NCBI GenBank assembly: GCA_038503035.1
Contig: JAVSML010020408.1
Location: 81,791 to 145,790, forward strand
Length of the DNA stretch: 64,000 nucleotides
DNA from: Crocodylus rhombifer
Lineage: Eukaryota; Chordata; Crocodylia; Crocodylidae
Direction: 5' to 3'
The first letter of the stretch is position 1. Each line of letters begins with the position of its first letter. Below, piece after piece: positions 35,559 through 46,490 of the stretch. The position numbers and the translations under genes are program-made. Below the pieces are notes generated by a model, which was not told the DNA's origin, ran no database searches, and saw only the letters and a program-made list of their open reading frames with translations.

Positions 35559-36989
35559 ACGAGCTGGGATTCCCTTGCTGCTGAAAAGAAGCTGCCCAGC
35601 TCTAAGCCCCTCCAGCTCATTTCTGTTCATTACTCAGATCTATACTCAAGATAAAGCTTTAAAATTACAAGCTGCTAAATCAATATTTTTGTAAGTATAA
35701 TCTGCTGCAAGGGAAGAAACATAAATGGAAACTAAAATGTGGTTTGCAGAAAAGGATCCTGCGTTCGAGTCTGGAGATGGGAGGGCCTGAAGGGAAGACA
35801 CTTCCTTTCAGACACACGTCCCTGTGGTCAGACACTTCCCAAACGCTCACCATCTCTTCTGACTTCCTGCCCAACACGGGACATTGACTTTTACCGTGGC
35901 GGACAAATGATACCAGATCTTCTAGGGATCCCCCCCCTTGCTTGTGTTGCCTTCAGGAGACAGCCTGGCAGGCAAACCTGAACAATATTCCCAACCAGTC
36001 CCAGCTTTGCCCCCACACTTCTGTATCGGTGAAAACCAGAGTCTCCCCAGCATGTGGCCAGCTCAGCTTTCTTCAGTTTCTATTTCCTCAATGCTCCAGC
36101 TCCATCAATGGGATATTTAACATACAGTTTGGATCTGACTTCCCATCTCCTGCTGTCTGCCACCTCAGCTGGAGCAGTGCATGTTAAAGAGGGAGAAAAA
36201 GCACCACTCTCTTCTTTCTGCCCCCTGCCCTGTTTATCTCAAGGTGTTGATTAACAGAGGTATTTTTTAGGCCTAAAGTAATTTATATAATAATAATTAA
36301 AAAGGTCAGGTAGATACTTTATTTATCACTATTACAAAGGACTCTAACACAGTGATGAAAAGAAAGAGAAATTAATTACAAGTCAGAGGCTGCAATAACT
36401 CTCTCCATAATTGTGACAAAAAATGTAAATGAACATCTCTGTCACCAAGAGAAGTTTGATTAATTTTACAATAGGAGAGATGCTATCGCCATCATATCAG
36501 TGGGTAAGAAAACTTCAGTATTTGCAATTTAGATGTAAATTGTTTCTTTAAGACTCAAAATGTGCCTGCAAGGCACCTTCACACTTTATTAACAGCTCAA
36601 TCAGTGCCATGCTGGAAATAATTAGCCAAGAAGCCACATAGTAAATATATCTGGGCTAGCAAACCACGTGAGAAAAGATTTGTGAAGGGGCTCTCGGTCT
36701 CCCTCACCGAAACCCCTTGATTTTCAGTGCTACAGAAGATCCTGGGCTGCCCAGCTGTTTCCTGGGGCATTTTGCCCTCAGGGAAACCATACGATACCAG
36801 ACATGGCACAGTATCTGCTTTGCTGTCTGTTCTAAAACCCTTGCTTTGCTGGGAAAATGGAAAGAAGAGAGTGAAAGACTGATTGACTTGTTAACGATTC
36901 TATAGCGCCTATAAACCGGGGCCTCCTTGCACCTGGTGCTTGCTGGCTGGAGAGACAGCTCCTTCGCCGAGGAGCAGACAGTCGAAGCG
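35559..36989. other. Gene-free stretch, nothing assigned
   Basis: Mixed unique DNA, AT-rich around 36250-36600 with a TAATAATAATTAAAA patch. No exon or RNA gene was recognised. Confidence 0.35.
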
Positions 36990-37165
36990 GGCGAGACTGA
37001 CAATGTCGAGAGCTGATCTCATTTATGAGAAGGGAAACTGAAGTACGGAGTGATAAGAAGGAAGCGTGCGATCGGGGCCTTAGTGATCTCACGCTCCACG
37101 GCGAGTTCGTAACAGGGCTGGGAATGAAGTCCAGACCTTCAAATCTTAGTCCAACGTTTTAACCA
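36990..37165 (+). mobile_element. MIR-like SINE relic
   Basis: CATTTATGAGAAGGGAAACT, then GAAGTACGGAGTGATAAG, and later AACAGGGCTGGGAATGAAGT, CCAGACCTTCAAATCTTAGT and CCAACGTTTTAACCA follow the MIR/CORE-SINE order ('cattttacagatgggaaactgag..', '..gcagagctgggaattgaacccagatctcctga..cagtgctctaacca'). Similarity is moderate, and the middle block is not recognisable. Confidence 0.5.
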
Positions 37166-38844
37166 AAGACCATAGTTCCTCTGCAACAGAGAGCACCACT
37201 GCTCTGCATCAGCCCAGGAGGAGAGGGGACTGTACTCCAGGAGTGCCCTGCATTCAAGCCTTACTACATGTACACTGCAGCTGCAAAGGGTTTGGTTGTC
37301 TCGGCCTCACCTGCAGGCAGTCAGCTTTAGGAGACCTGGGGATATTGTGCCTATAAGGCTTTACAACACATTGGGGTAGCACCAGCTCCCAAAGCTTGTG
37401 GCAGGGGATGGGTCTTAGTATGCATCATCGATCTCCTTAGCGTGATGCACCATCTCTTAGGTGGAATCCACCTTCTACCCCCCTGTACAGAGCAGGGGTA
37501 GAAGGAGAGACCTGTCCCCTCACCCTTCCCAATGAACATACGGTCTGGGTTTCCCCAGACAAAGAGACTGGATTGCCTGTGGTGCGAAGGGAAGGAATGA
37601 ATGCTCATTGCACTTCACCCCCTGCATGCTTACTGACCCGGTCCATACTCACACATGCGCACAAACTAGGGGCAGGAGGCATATAGCCATGGGACAGCAG
37701 GGGCATGCAAACCAAAACTGGATGCCCAGCCCCATAATCCCAACTCAAGTAAGTGGAGCCATGAAAGTCAACGGGAACACTCATGCAACTGAGGATTATT
37801 CATCAAATGAGTCCTGCAACTTCATGTCTAGGGTGCAGGGAAGCTGTCCTGCATTTTTCATGTGGGCTCTTAGCCTCTCCCTTTCATAAACTCTGCAACT
37901 GGTGATGATCTGAAACCAAACAACCCTAATGAAACTGTATTGGATTTGAAGCAATCAATGCCATCCAGCTTATGGAGAAAAGGAAACAGGCTTCCTTGCC
38001 TGAGTCTGCTCCCTACTGTCAACAAACCTGACGGTTTCCAGTCCCGATCAATGGACCATTCATTAGGGGAGGTGAACCTGTAAGAACAGCATTTGTTTCT
38101 TTCCACCAAGAGCAAACAGACCTGCATGGCAAGCTCCAGCCCAAGATTACTCTGAAATCCTTCAGCCTTTACAAAAAGTGTGAGCACTAGAAGGAAGTTT
38201 TCACATGACAGCGCCAAGTAAACCCAGGCCGCGGCAGCTCTCTGAAGGTAGGGACAGACAGGGAGCCTGAGAGAGAAGCTTGCTTTGCTCAGGTGGAGGG
38301 CTCTGCTCCCCTACCCGACAATGCAGGACCCAGAGACAGTGTGCACCTGACCCATTCAGCAGTGTGCAACAGGTCCATTGCAAAGAGTCTGCTGTTCCCC
38401 AAAACCACGCCCTGACTTCAGGCAAATGCAGGGACTGCCTTCCCAGCTGTCCCAGAGGCTCTGCAATGCAAAGGACGCAGGGAAAAGTATGCATTGTCAG
38501 TGGAGCTTTTGAATTGTGCTGTGACCTGCATGGAGTCGCTCCACAGCTCCTGCTAGTACAGTGCAGCTGCCTTCCACCACTCCACGGGCCGGCACACGCG
38601 TGACAAACCCGTCTTTACACAGGCATTTGTAATGCACACCCACAAGTGATGATGGTCCTGCAAAACCCAGCAACGAGGCTACACATTCTTGAGCAACCTT
38701 TGCTGACTGCTTCCCCACTCACAAATTATAGGTGTGCAGCTACAAAAGACTCCTGTCACAGTCAACACCTATTACACGGATGCTCGAGATGCTCAATGGT
38801 GTTGGGCAGCAAGCACTGCACAGAGCATCAACCCTAATGCTCCT
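37166..38844. other. Gene-free stretch with one small hairpin
   Basis: Unique DNA. It contains an 11-bp perfect inverted repeat, CCTTCTACCCC (37471-37481) against GGGGTAGAAGG (37495-37505), with a 13-bp loop. Open frames up to 115 codons show no domains. Confidence 0.4.
37471..37505. repeat. Short perfect hairpin
   Basis: Eleven base pairs of perfect complementarity around a 13-bp loop. No transcript evidence accompanies it, and no tandem copies were seen. Confidence 0.85.
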
Positions 38845-39245
38845 GCCGGGACTTGGACCCAGAGGGTCCTGGCTAGAGGGTCTTGCCCCCTGCTTGGGGT
38901 CAGACTGATGCTGCACTGGGGGCAGGAAAGGATTTTATCCCATGGTCAGGCAAGTATGGACAGGGGGCAGGTTCCTTCCTCTGTAACAGGGGGCACATCC
39001 CTCTACCTGGCATCGCTTGAGTGTATGTTAACAACCTTTCCAGCAGCAGGACATGCCCCCTGCTACAGAGGATGTGGTGTCTTGTGTTGTGTCAGGGTTG
39101 ACTGTAGTTTTGCTAAGAGGTTAGACAGCGAATTGGTAGGGTCTCGAGCACTGTTTGGACAGGGCTGATCCTGCCTCAGGCAGGGGTTGGACTAGATGTG
39201 ACCTCTGGCAGGTCCCTGCCAGCCTTATTTCTCTGAGACTCTTAT
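38845..39245 (+). mobile_element. CR1-type LINE 3' fragment (copy C), sense
   Basis: This reads GGTCCTGGCTAGAGGGTCTT, GGGCAGGAAAGGATTTTATC, CCATGGTCAGGCAAGTATGG, AGTGTATGTTAACAACCTTT and GCTAAGAGGTTAGACAGCGA. It closes with GGTTGGACTAGATGTGACCT and CCCTGCCAGCC, the CR1 3' terminus. The same blocks occur in reverse orientation at 685-1105 and 2447-2770. It contains no coding sequence: this is the 3' untranslated region of a 5'-truncated copy, and no ORF2 C-terminal motif is readable upstream. Confidence 0.8.
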
Positions 39246-42200
39246 GACAACTGTCTTGGGTTGTTGCTGTGAGCAGACTGACAGGCAACGCCTCTTCTGT
39301 GCTCCTCACGCCCGACGGGATGGGATGTCATTTCTACAGACACATGTTGAGCGAGTCCAAGAACTAGGCTTAGCTGAGGAATTATGGCCCTGTTACAGCC
39401 CACCCTAAATGAATGCTGTTACTCCTGTGTCTTCACATAAGGGCTGGTCTTAATATTTATAGTCTGTTTTTCAAGCTTACTTCAGTTGAAGTTCTCTACT
39501 TCTTCAGCCCTTTAAACAGCCCAGCAATATTATGAGATACTCAAGTTAAATATGACTTTTTCTCTGCTCACACTTACTTGAAAAGCTACAGTGCTATAAA
39601 AATAAAGGAAGTGGTGGTGTACTGTGAATTAGCTCTGCAACAGGCCACTCGTTCCACAAGGGCCCAGTGTGAGGACCTGTCACCCTGGAAAGTTATTAAA
39701 CACTTAAAATAAGGGACAGATCGACAAAAAAACCCCAACATTTTCAGTTCACGTGAAAAAAGGGATCTGGGGTGTCTCTACCTATGTTTATGCAGATCTA
39801 TTGCAAACAGCTCTACAGCTATTAAGAGCTTATCCAGGGAAAAACAAGGCAACCATTTAACTAATGCAGCACACTTTGGATGCATCACCGTAACAATGGA
39901 CAACTTGTACCTAAAGGACGCTTGTCTGAGACGGTCATTGATTTTATACAAGCAGCTAAGGTAATTCAAAGTGATGTTAAGTGAAAGGAGGACTGCAAAG
40001 CCCACATGCCACGCCAGAAACCTCCAAAAAGCTCGAGCTGATCAAGTACATACATGGGCTTGAGCCACAGGGGCTAGTTGTTGGACTACCTTGTAACTGC
40101 TGGTGGAGGGAGCTGGCATTCATTCTTTATGTTACCTACCACTGGAGATAACGGGCGATTTCTAAGCGGAGAAACTACAGAATTAGGCAATCAAGGCCAC
40201 TCCCATTGGGCTCAAAGTGCTTTGACTCAAGCCCATAGATGGCAGTGTATGCAATTCAAATGAAGGGTGCTTAAGAAATACAGTTGCGTTGCAGGGATTT
40301 CTTGAGCTGGTAGGGAACTGTGTTTCCAAAACTTTGAGACAGAAGGTTTGCTCTTTGCGAGCATTGCTGTAAGCTGTGGGAAAAGGATTAGTTGTCTTGT
40401 GAAAGCCTACTGGACAAGAATGATATGGAGAAATAGGTAAAGTAAGTATAAGAGGGTAATGCAGCCATATGTGGTTCAGGTTGTGGCTGATGACAGAGCG
40501 GGACCACCCCACAGACAGCGGTGTTATGCATAACTCGGGGCAGAGCAGAACACAGTATCTGCTGACTTGAGCCATTAAAGCATTCAGCCTCACCAGGGAA
40601 GCTGGGGTTGTGAGCCAACTAAGACCGTCTTCCTCGCAAAAGTATTGCTTTAGTTTTGTCTTTGCTGCCGGCTCTCAGGGACAGGTACAGCGTGATAGTC
40701 TCCAGCGAGAACTGACTGCTTGCTAGGTGGCGATACACCGGCTGCTAAGAAATTCTGGCACGGCCTTTACTGCGTACTCTCCTGGCACCGAGTAGCAGAC
40801 GACATTTTCCATTTCAGCACTTCAGTCGTCTACCCCAGACTGAGTGGAGAGTCCCGAAAAGGCTCCTTCTGTCTGTCACATCATCTGTCCTAACAATGCA
40901 CGTGGCACCTCCTAACCGCAGCGCTGGGGGTAGGCAGGCTGCAACACAGCAAGGACTTCAAGATGATTAACAGTTCAATTGTGCCTTTCTTCATCCTAAT
41001 CAACGCAGAGCTGCTCACTTTACTGAAGCCGGATTCTGCCTCTTTTCTCACAAACTGCTCCCCTCTCTGACTCCTCTTTCCTCCTGGTTTTCCTTTAAAC
41101 ATTAAACATGCCCCTCTCCTTTTCAACAGTTGCATGCAGACCTTCAATTGCTTATATTGAAGAATCAACTTATTTTTCCCTTGTCACAACGGCTTGGCAC
41201 TGCATGCAAGTAACATATGGGCGATGAAGTACTTCGCAGGTGGGCATTTGGCAGATCAAATACTGCCTTGATGTTCAGTTCTTCAGCAGAGCTGTTAAAA
41301 ACTAAACTTCCTCTAGAACAAGAGAAATGTGCCTGAAGCGATGGTCTGCCAAGCAACCACATGCCCACTGTGGGTCCATCCCGGATTTCCTTCTGCACTC
41401 AGAAATTGTCCTTCCAGGTCCTACCCTCTGCTAGCACTGAAGGTGAGCGTTGATAACCAATGCTCTAGGTGAACCATCCAGACGACATTACATGGACTAG
41501 ATACAACTCCAGACAGCTGCCAAGCATGGAAAGTTAGACCAGTCAGGATGCATCACGGCTGCGTTTTATTCTGCTGGATTTAAGGCCCGCTAAATAATTG
41601 CACTGTACCCCACAGGTCCAACAGATTCATTCTGAGTCATGGGAGTATGGGAGAGGACAGCTTACATACAAACCAATTAAAACAAAGAGGAGAAACACAT
41701 ATCGTTCAGGTTTTTCACCCTGATACATTACAGAAATAGGAAGGAAATTTAGGAATTACCCTCAGAGTAACCTAGGAGCCCACTATACCCACACATTGGT
41801 GCTTCTTGGCAAAGAAGCTAGACTTTTCAGATGACTGTATTTTCATTTGCTTTCAAAGAAACAACTGATCCCTTATCAGGGAGCTATGCACCCTCTATGA
41901 ATTTGAACTAAAAGCTCTTTAAAAGTTCTTTATAAAGCATGTTTTAAAGTGGTGACGCTTTTAGGAGGAGGGAAACAAAAGGGCCAGTAACACAGTTAAT
42001 AATGCCTTACCCTTGATTATGGAAGGAGGAAACAATCACTGAATGTATTGCACGCAAAATCTATTCTACAACCTAAAGTCACTTTACTTTTCTATCAATC
42101 AAAGATGAAAGTTAATCTGCAGAGCTATCTGCACATACCCAGCCAATGCATGAAAAGGTGCAAATAATGTCATAGTAAAACCACAGGGAAGAAATCTAGT

Positions 42201-45200
42201 TACCAGCTCAGCCATCTCCTGCTAAGCCCTAACCCCCTTTGGAGCATCATCACTTTGTTCCTGCTCTCACCTCCTCTCTCAGGCATCTTTTATCCTTCCC
42301 TATATTATTTCTTCTATTCCCTTTTTCTCTGGCTTGGCTGCACCCCTTGCTGAACCCCTAGAGTAGAGCTGATGGATGGCTGGTTTTGTTTCAGATTATA
42401 TTCCAAATAAAATATCTGCATAACATGTTGCTCAATGCTTATGCCCAAATTTCCTTGTTGCAGATCTGAAGATCTATAAGTGCCTAGATAAAATTTGGGT
42501 AAGTGCTCCTTTACAGTGTCCACTCATTCTTAACCATTCCTGTCCACGCTTCCTGACTTCTTGACTTTGTATGTGAAAAGCATACGTGCCGCAATTATCA
42601 AGATAAAAAGAAGCTTCCCAGAACAACTGGCCACGATAAAAACAGAACGCATTGGAGCTGGTCTAAGTTGCCATGATAAATTAAAATCTGTCAGAAAAAA
42701 ACAGCACTCGTGTACCCGGTCACTCCATTGTGCTACATGAATGGCGATTTTTCGTACCGTTCTGCAATGTGTTTGAGGACGACTTGTAACGTGTACACGT
42801 GCCCCCAGAGTGTAGCTTTATGCTTTCAAATGTGACAACTTGGGTACTTGCATGCAGACTGCATGTGCACTGTGCGGAGCATACAGCCTGTCTGCAGGAG
42901 TGAGGGGGAATGTGAAAACATGTCTGCAGGGAAGGCTACAGGATATTACTTTGTAAAATCTGTCTGAAATGCCAGGAAAGGTCTGTCTTGTAGTCAAGAC
43001 CTCATAGATGTTAAAATTCAATCAGAAAGGCAGTAGAACCTTCCAAGTAAGGACACTAAATAATTGGAGATCAAGATGAATAGCAGAAATAATTTGAGTC
43101 AGTCATAAGAAGGAGTGAGCATCAATCTCCAAAGATCACTCAAGATGGATAATACCACAAGACAACATCTTGATAATCAGTTTTATAGTGATTGATAGCA
43201 GGAGCATTTAATGAGTGAACTTCAGGACTGGAATTTCATTAGAGAATTTATGGAGTTAAGAAAACTGCAAGCGCTTGTGTCAACCTTTTGCCAGGTTGTC
43301 TGCCTGAGAAAATACAAGGGGGGAGAGACGTTTCTGTCCACGTGCTAAATCTGAAGTACCGCATACATTGAAGTCAGGAGGAGTTTGAATGGAATCTGCT
43401 GCAGCAAAACTTTTCTAGAAGAATATTATGCCTACTGCTATGTAATTTAGCAGTCATGAGAGCTGAGCTAACATAATGTAATTGTATTTTAATGTCTTCT
43501 GAGAGACTGAGGCTCATTAGTCAGCATCTAAAGAGACACAAACTGCAGTAATGCTTGTGATTATGGCAAGTTGTTGGCCTTACCGTGCTCATGGCAATAC
43601 CCACCACCATCCTTTAAGTTAAATTCTGGAGGAGGATGAGATACAATACAAACATCCCTAGGGCTTCAAAATCCACTTTCTAGCTCCAGGTCAATTTTTC
43701 AGGCAGGAACAAAAACAGATCCTTTTCCATTTCTAGTGTCAGGCTGGCTGCCTAAATAAAGTGAATATGTTTCTTTGGGCAAATCCTCAGCTGGTGCAAG
43801 TCAGTGGAGCTCCTTTGATATCTATGGAGACATGCCAATTGACACCATCTTGCCCTCTGACTAAAGGTTTGCCATGCAGCTGATATCAAGACTGAGGAAT
43901 ACCTTTTAAAAGGAACTTTAATTTTTCCGTGACCTTGAACGCATGGCTTGTTCTCCTCCGACTGAGGTTCTAGGGCGTTGCTCCTGCATTTGGTTAAATT
44001 ATTTCACCATTTCTCCCATTATGTTTTGAACTACTCTAGATGAAAAACAAGACACCTTATGCCCTGCAAGCTAAGAATGCTAATAGAAAGCTCAAACATC
44101 CAGCTCAGCAGAAGGTTGTATGAAAACAGAGGGATCCTAATTGTATTATTTTTAAATGAACCTTAAGCATTAATTTTTACTAAGGGAAGGTAATTTTTTC
44201 CTGTTGTTAATCCAAATGCTACAGGCAACATGAGTGCTAATATCACAGATATACAATGATTATCAAGCTCTCTAGGTGTTATATTAAGTACATTGGCAAA
44301 TGAATGGTTGTCTCTGGAAGGCAAATACATTCAAATATTTTGTGCTGAAGGATCTTTTTTTCTTCGTCTTGCATCTAGAAAAACCCAAACGTGGGAACAC
44401 AAATGTGGCAATCAAACAAGAACATAATCCTTTTACATTATTTACACTAAACAAAAATACCAGAGAAAATTTAACTATCAAAATAACTGCATAGCCACTG
44501 CCTTGCAATATTTATTGGTAGCAATAAATAAAATACATTATGAACCCTTTAAGAGGACATTTATGGGAAAGTCTGCATTATTCATTTCTAAAATATATTT
44601 AATTCATAATAGCAATAATTAAAGTGTGCCCTTGCCAAAAAAAAAAACTTGTGTCTCTGCAGAAATTATGCAAAATGAATGACTAATAGTAGTAATTGGG
44701 ACCCTGATTCAGCAATGTATTTGAGTCCACGCTTAACATTAAGCACATGCCTAACTATGCTGGGGTAAGCTGTTAAGAGAGGAGCGCCACTGGGACTGGA
44801 GAACAGAGCTGAAGTGAAGGAAATGGAGAGGGTTGGGGTATGGGCATGCTTTGGAAGGTGCACTTCTCTCGGGGCATTGCCTCTGAACTTCACTCCTGTG
44901 CTGAAGGGTCTGCATCAGGTCTGCGAGCCACCTCCGTCCTGCTGAAGACATTAGACTCTTCTTGGGACTGCAATGAGATGCGGTGCAGACCCGAGGGCCT
45001 CCCTTAGGGAGCCGGGGGGGATCGGGAGTCAGACTGCAGGATTTAGGGCTCAGGGCTGATGTTTGGCAAAGGGCAATGAGTTGTACTTCAGCTGATATGC
45101 AAACTAGCATTTAGACACGCTTCCAGATATACAGGCTGAGAAGTCACACGAGGCCTCTTTATCAATAGCCCTATCTGTAGAGATGCTCTAAGGGCAGGTC

Positions 45201-45339
45201 AGCCCCTTTCCTGGTGCCCCCTTTTCCTCCTCCCATCTCTGCCCCTCCCTCCAAGTTACACCTTCCCTTTAACAATGTTTGCTGGTGGTGGGTCTGTGTA
45301 AACATGTATTGACTCACTGGGGCTGGGGCCAGGACTAAG
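39246..45339. other. Long AT-rich gene-free stretch
   Basis: About 6 kb of mostly unique, AT-rich DNA with no recognised exon, RNA gene or repeat. The open frames (up to 136 codons at 40183-40593 minus) carry no domain. The 43400-44660 part is rich in TAATTA/TTAAT motifs. Low repeat content over several kilobases could reflect constraint, but this cannot be judged without alignment to other species. Confidence 0.4.
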
Positions 45340-45890
45340 ACATTAGTGGCCTGATAGGATTCAAGCTGTTGTCCCTACCGCTGCAGATTTGATGACTGAA
45401 CTTCCAACCCTAAGAATCTTAAACAGCCCCGGACCCAAAACAGACCCCTGGAGACCCCGCTCGAGCCCTCTGGCCAGTGTAACATTGGTCCATGCAGTCA
45501 CACTTTGCGTGCAGCTATCCAAGCAGTTGTGTACTCATCGAATGGCAATGTGACCATGCCCACACTTTTTTTCAGTTTGTTAACAAGAAAGGCATGCAGT
45601 ACTGTGTCGTGAGCTTTACTGAAGTCCTGCAACACGATGACCACCAGCTCATTCTCCCTGTTACCAATCCCATTACTCTTCGGAAGAAAATCAGGTTGGT
45701 TTGACATTGTTTGCTTGTAACAAAGCCCATTGCGGCTGCTGGGGATGACAGTTACACATTGGCGTCTTAGATTTGCTCTACCAACTCCCCCAGCATGGCA
45801 GCCAGATTGGCCAGTTCACAATTCCCCGGATCCTCCTCCTTTGTAAAGACAGACACTATGCTAGGATGGAGGTCCCCCCTCCATCCCCTG
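45340..45890 (-). mobile_element. Old CR1/L3-like LINE ORF2 (RT) fragment, antisense
   Basis: Read on the minus strand, the order is KEEDPGNCELANL..LGELVEQI (near 45770-45850), then DFSKAHDTVLHAFLVNKL (about 45575-45630), then W-IAARK, and near 45445 a frameshifted equivalent of SGVPQGSVLGP. These are successive landmarks of the CR1/L3 reverse-transcriptase domain: the 'FKKG..EDPGNYRPVSLTS' motif, 'DFSKAFDTVSH' and 'GVPQGSVLGP'. At least two frameshifts separate the blocks. It is a fossil without function. Confidence 0.75.
45498..45707 (-). pseudogene. CR1/L3 reverse-transcriptase fragment
   Basis: A 69-codon open segment of the ORF2 fossil. It contains ELVVIVLQDFSKAHDTVLHA, in which the family's DFSKAFDTV catalytic-region motif (first Asp of the RT triad) is preserved with F to H at one position. 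Adjacent blocks of the same protein lie in other frames, so the reading frame is broken on both sides. Confidence 0.7.
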
Positions 45891-46394
45891 CAGTTTTGCC
45901 TGTCATCCGTGAGTTCGCAAATATGATTGCCAATGGCTGCAGGAAGACTCAGGCAGAACCTGGGAGACTGCACAAAAGCACCAACCTGCGACTCAGGCCA
46001 CACCTGGCACTCGTAGGATTTGCTCCTGCCACTGGCTAGTGCTGCCAGGCCGGAGGGGTCTGTGACGGTGCTGAGCGCATCAGGGCAATGCCATTGCCTA
46101 CAGCAGACAAGAGCTGGAGCTGGCAGAGTAGAGAAGGGGCCTACAGCCTCTCTTGGGGAGTTACAACTCCCAGGTAAATTGGGAGCAGCGGTGCTTGGTC
46201 CACACGTAACATTTTCCTCCCCAGACCTGCCTAGCCTCTACCTGCTCCCTGGAGGCACAGTCAGTCTTACAAGGCAAAGCCATCTCTCCTGGGGCAGGAG
46301 AGAGCCGCAGGACCCGACCCCCCCCCCGCTCTGTTTGGGTTGGAAGAAGTTAAATTTGCTCATGCACAGATTTAGGGTTCAGTCTGGCATGCGG
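45891..46394. other. Gene-free stretch, nothing assigned
   Basis: Mixed unique DNA, including a C-run near 46319-46328. The 125-codon open frame at 46020-46397 has no recognisable domain. Confidence 0.35.
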
Positions 46395-46404
46395 TGAGGG
46401 AGAC

Positions 46405-46490
46405 TAATGCTATTACCCCCCATTACCAGAAGGAAACGGACACACCGAGGAACTAATCCAGCACCCAAGGGCACACAAGATGCATGTCAG
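46405..46490 (+). mobile_element. MIR/L2-like core fragment
   Basis: CTATTACCCCCCATTACCAG, then AAGGAAACGGACACACCGAG, then GAACTAATCCAGCACCCAAG and GGCACACAAGATG resemble the MIR/L2 block 'tattatccccattttacagatggggaaactgaggcacagagag..cttgcccaaggtcacacaag'. It is short and diverged. Confidence 0.45.
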
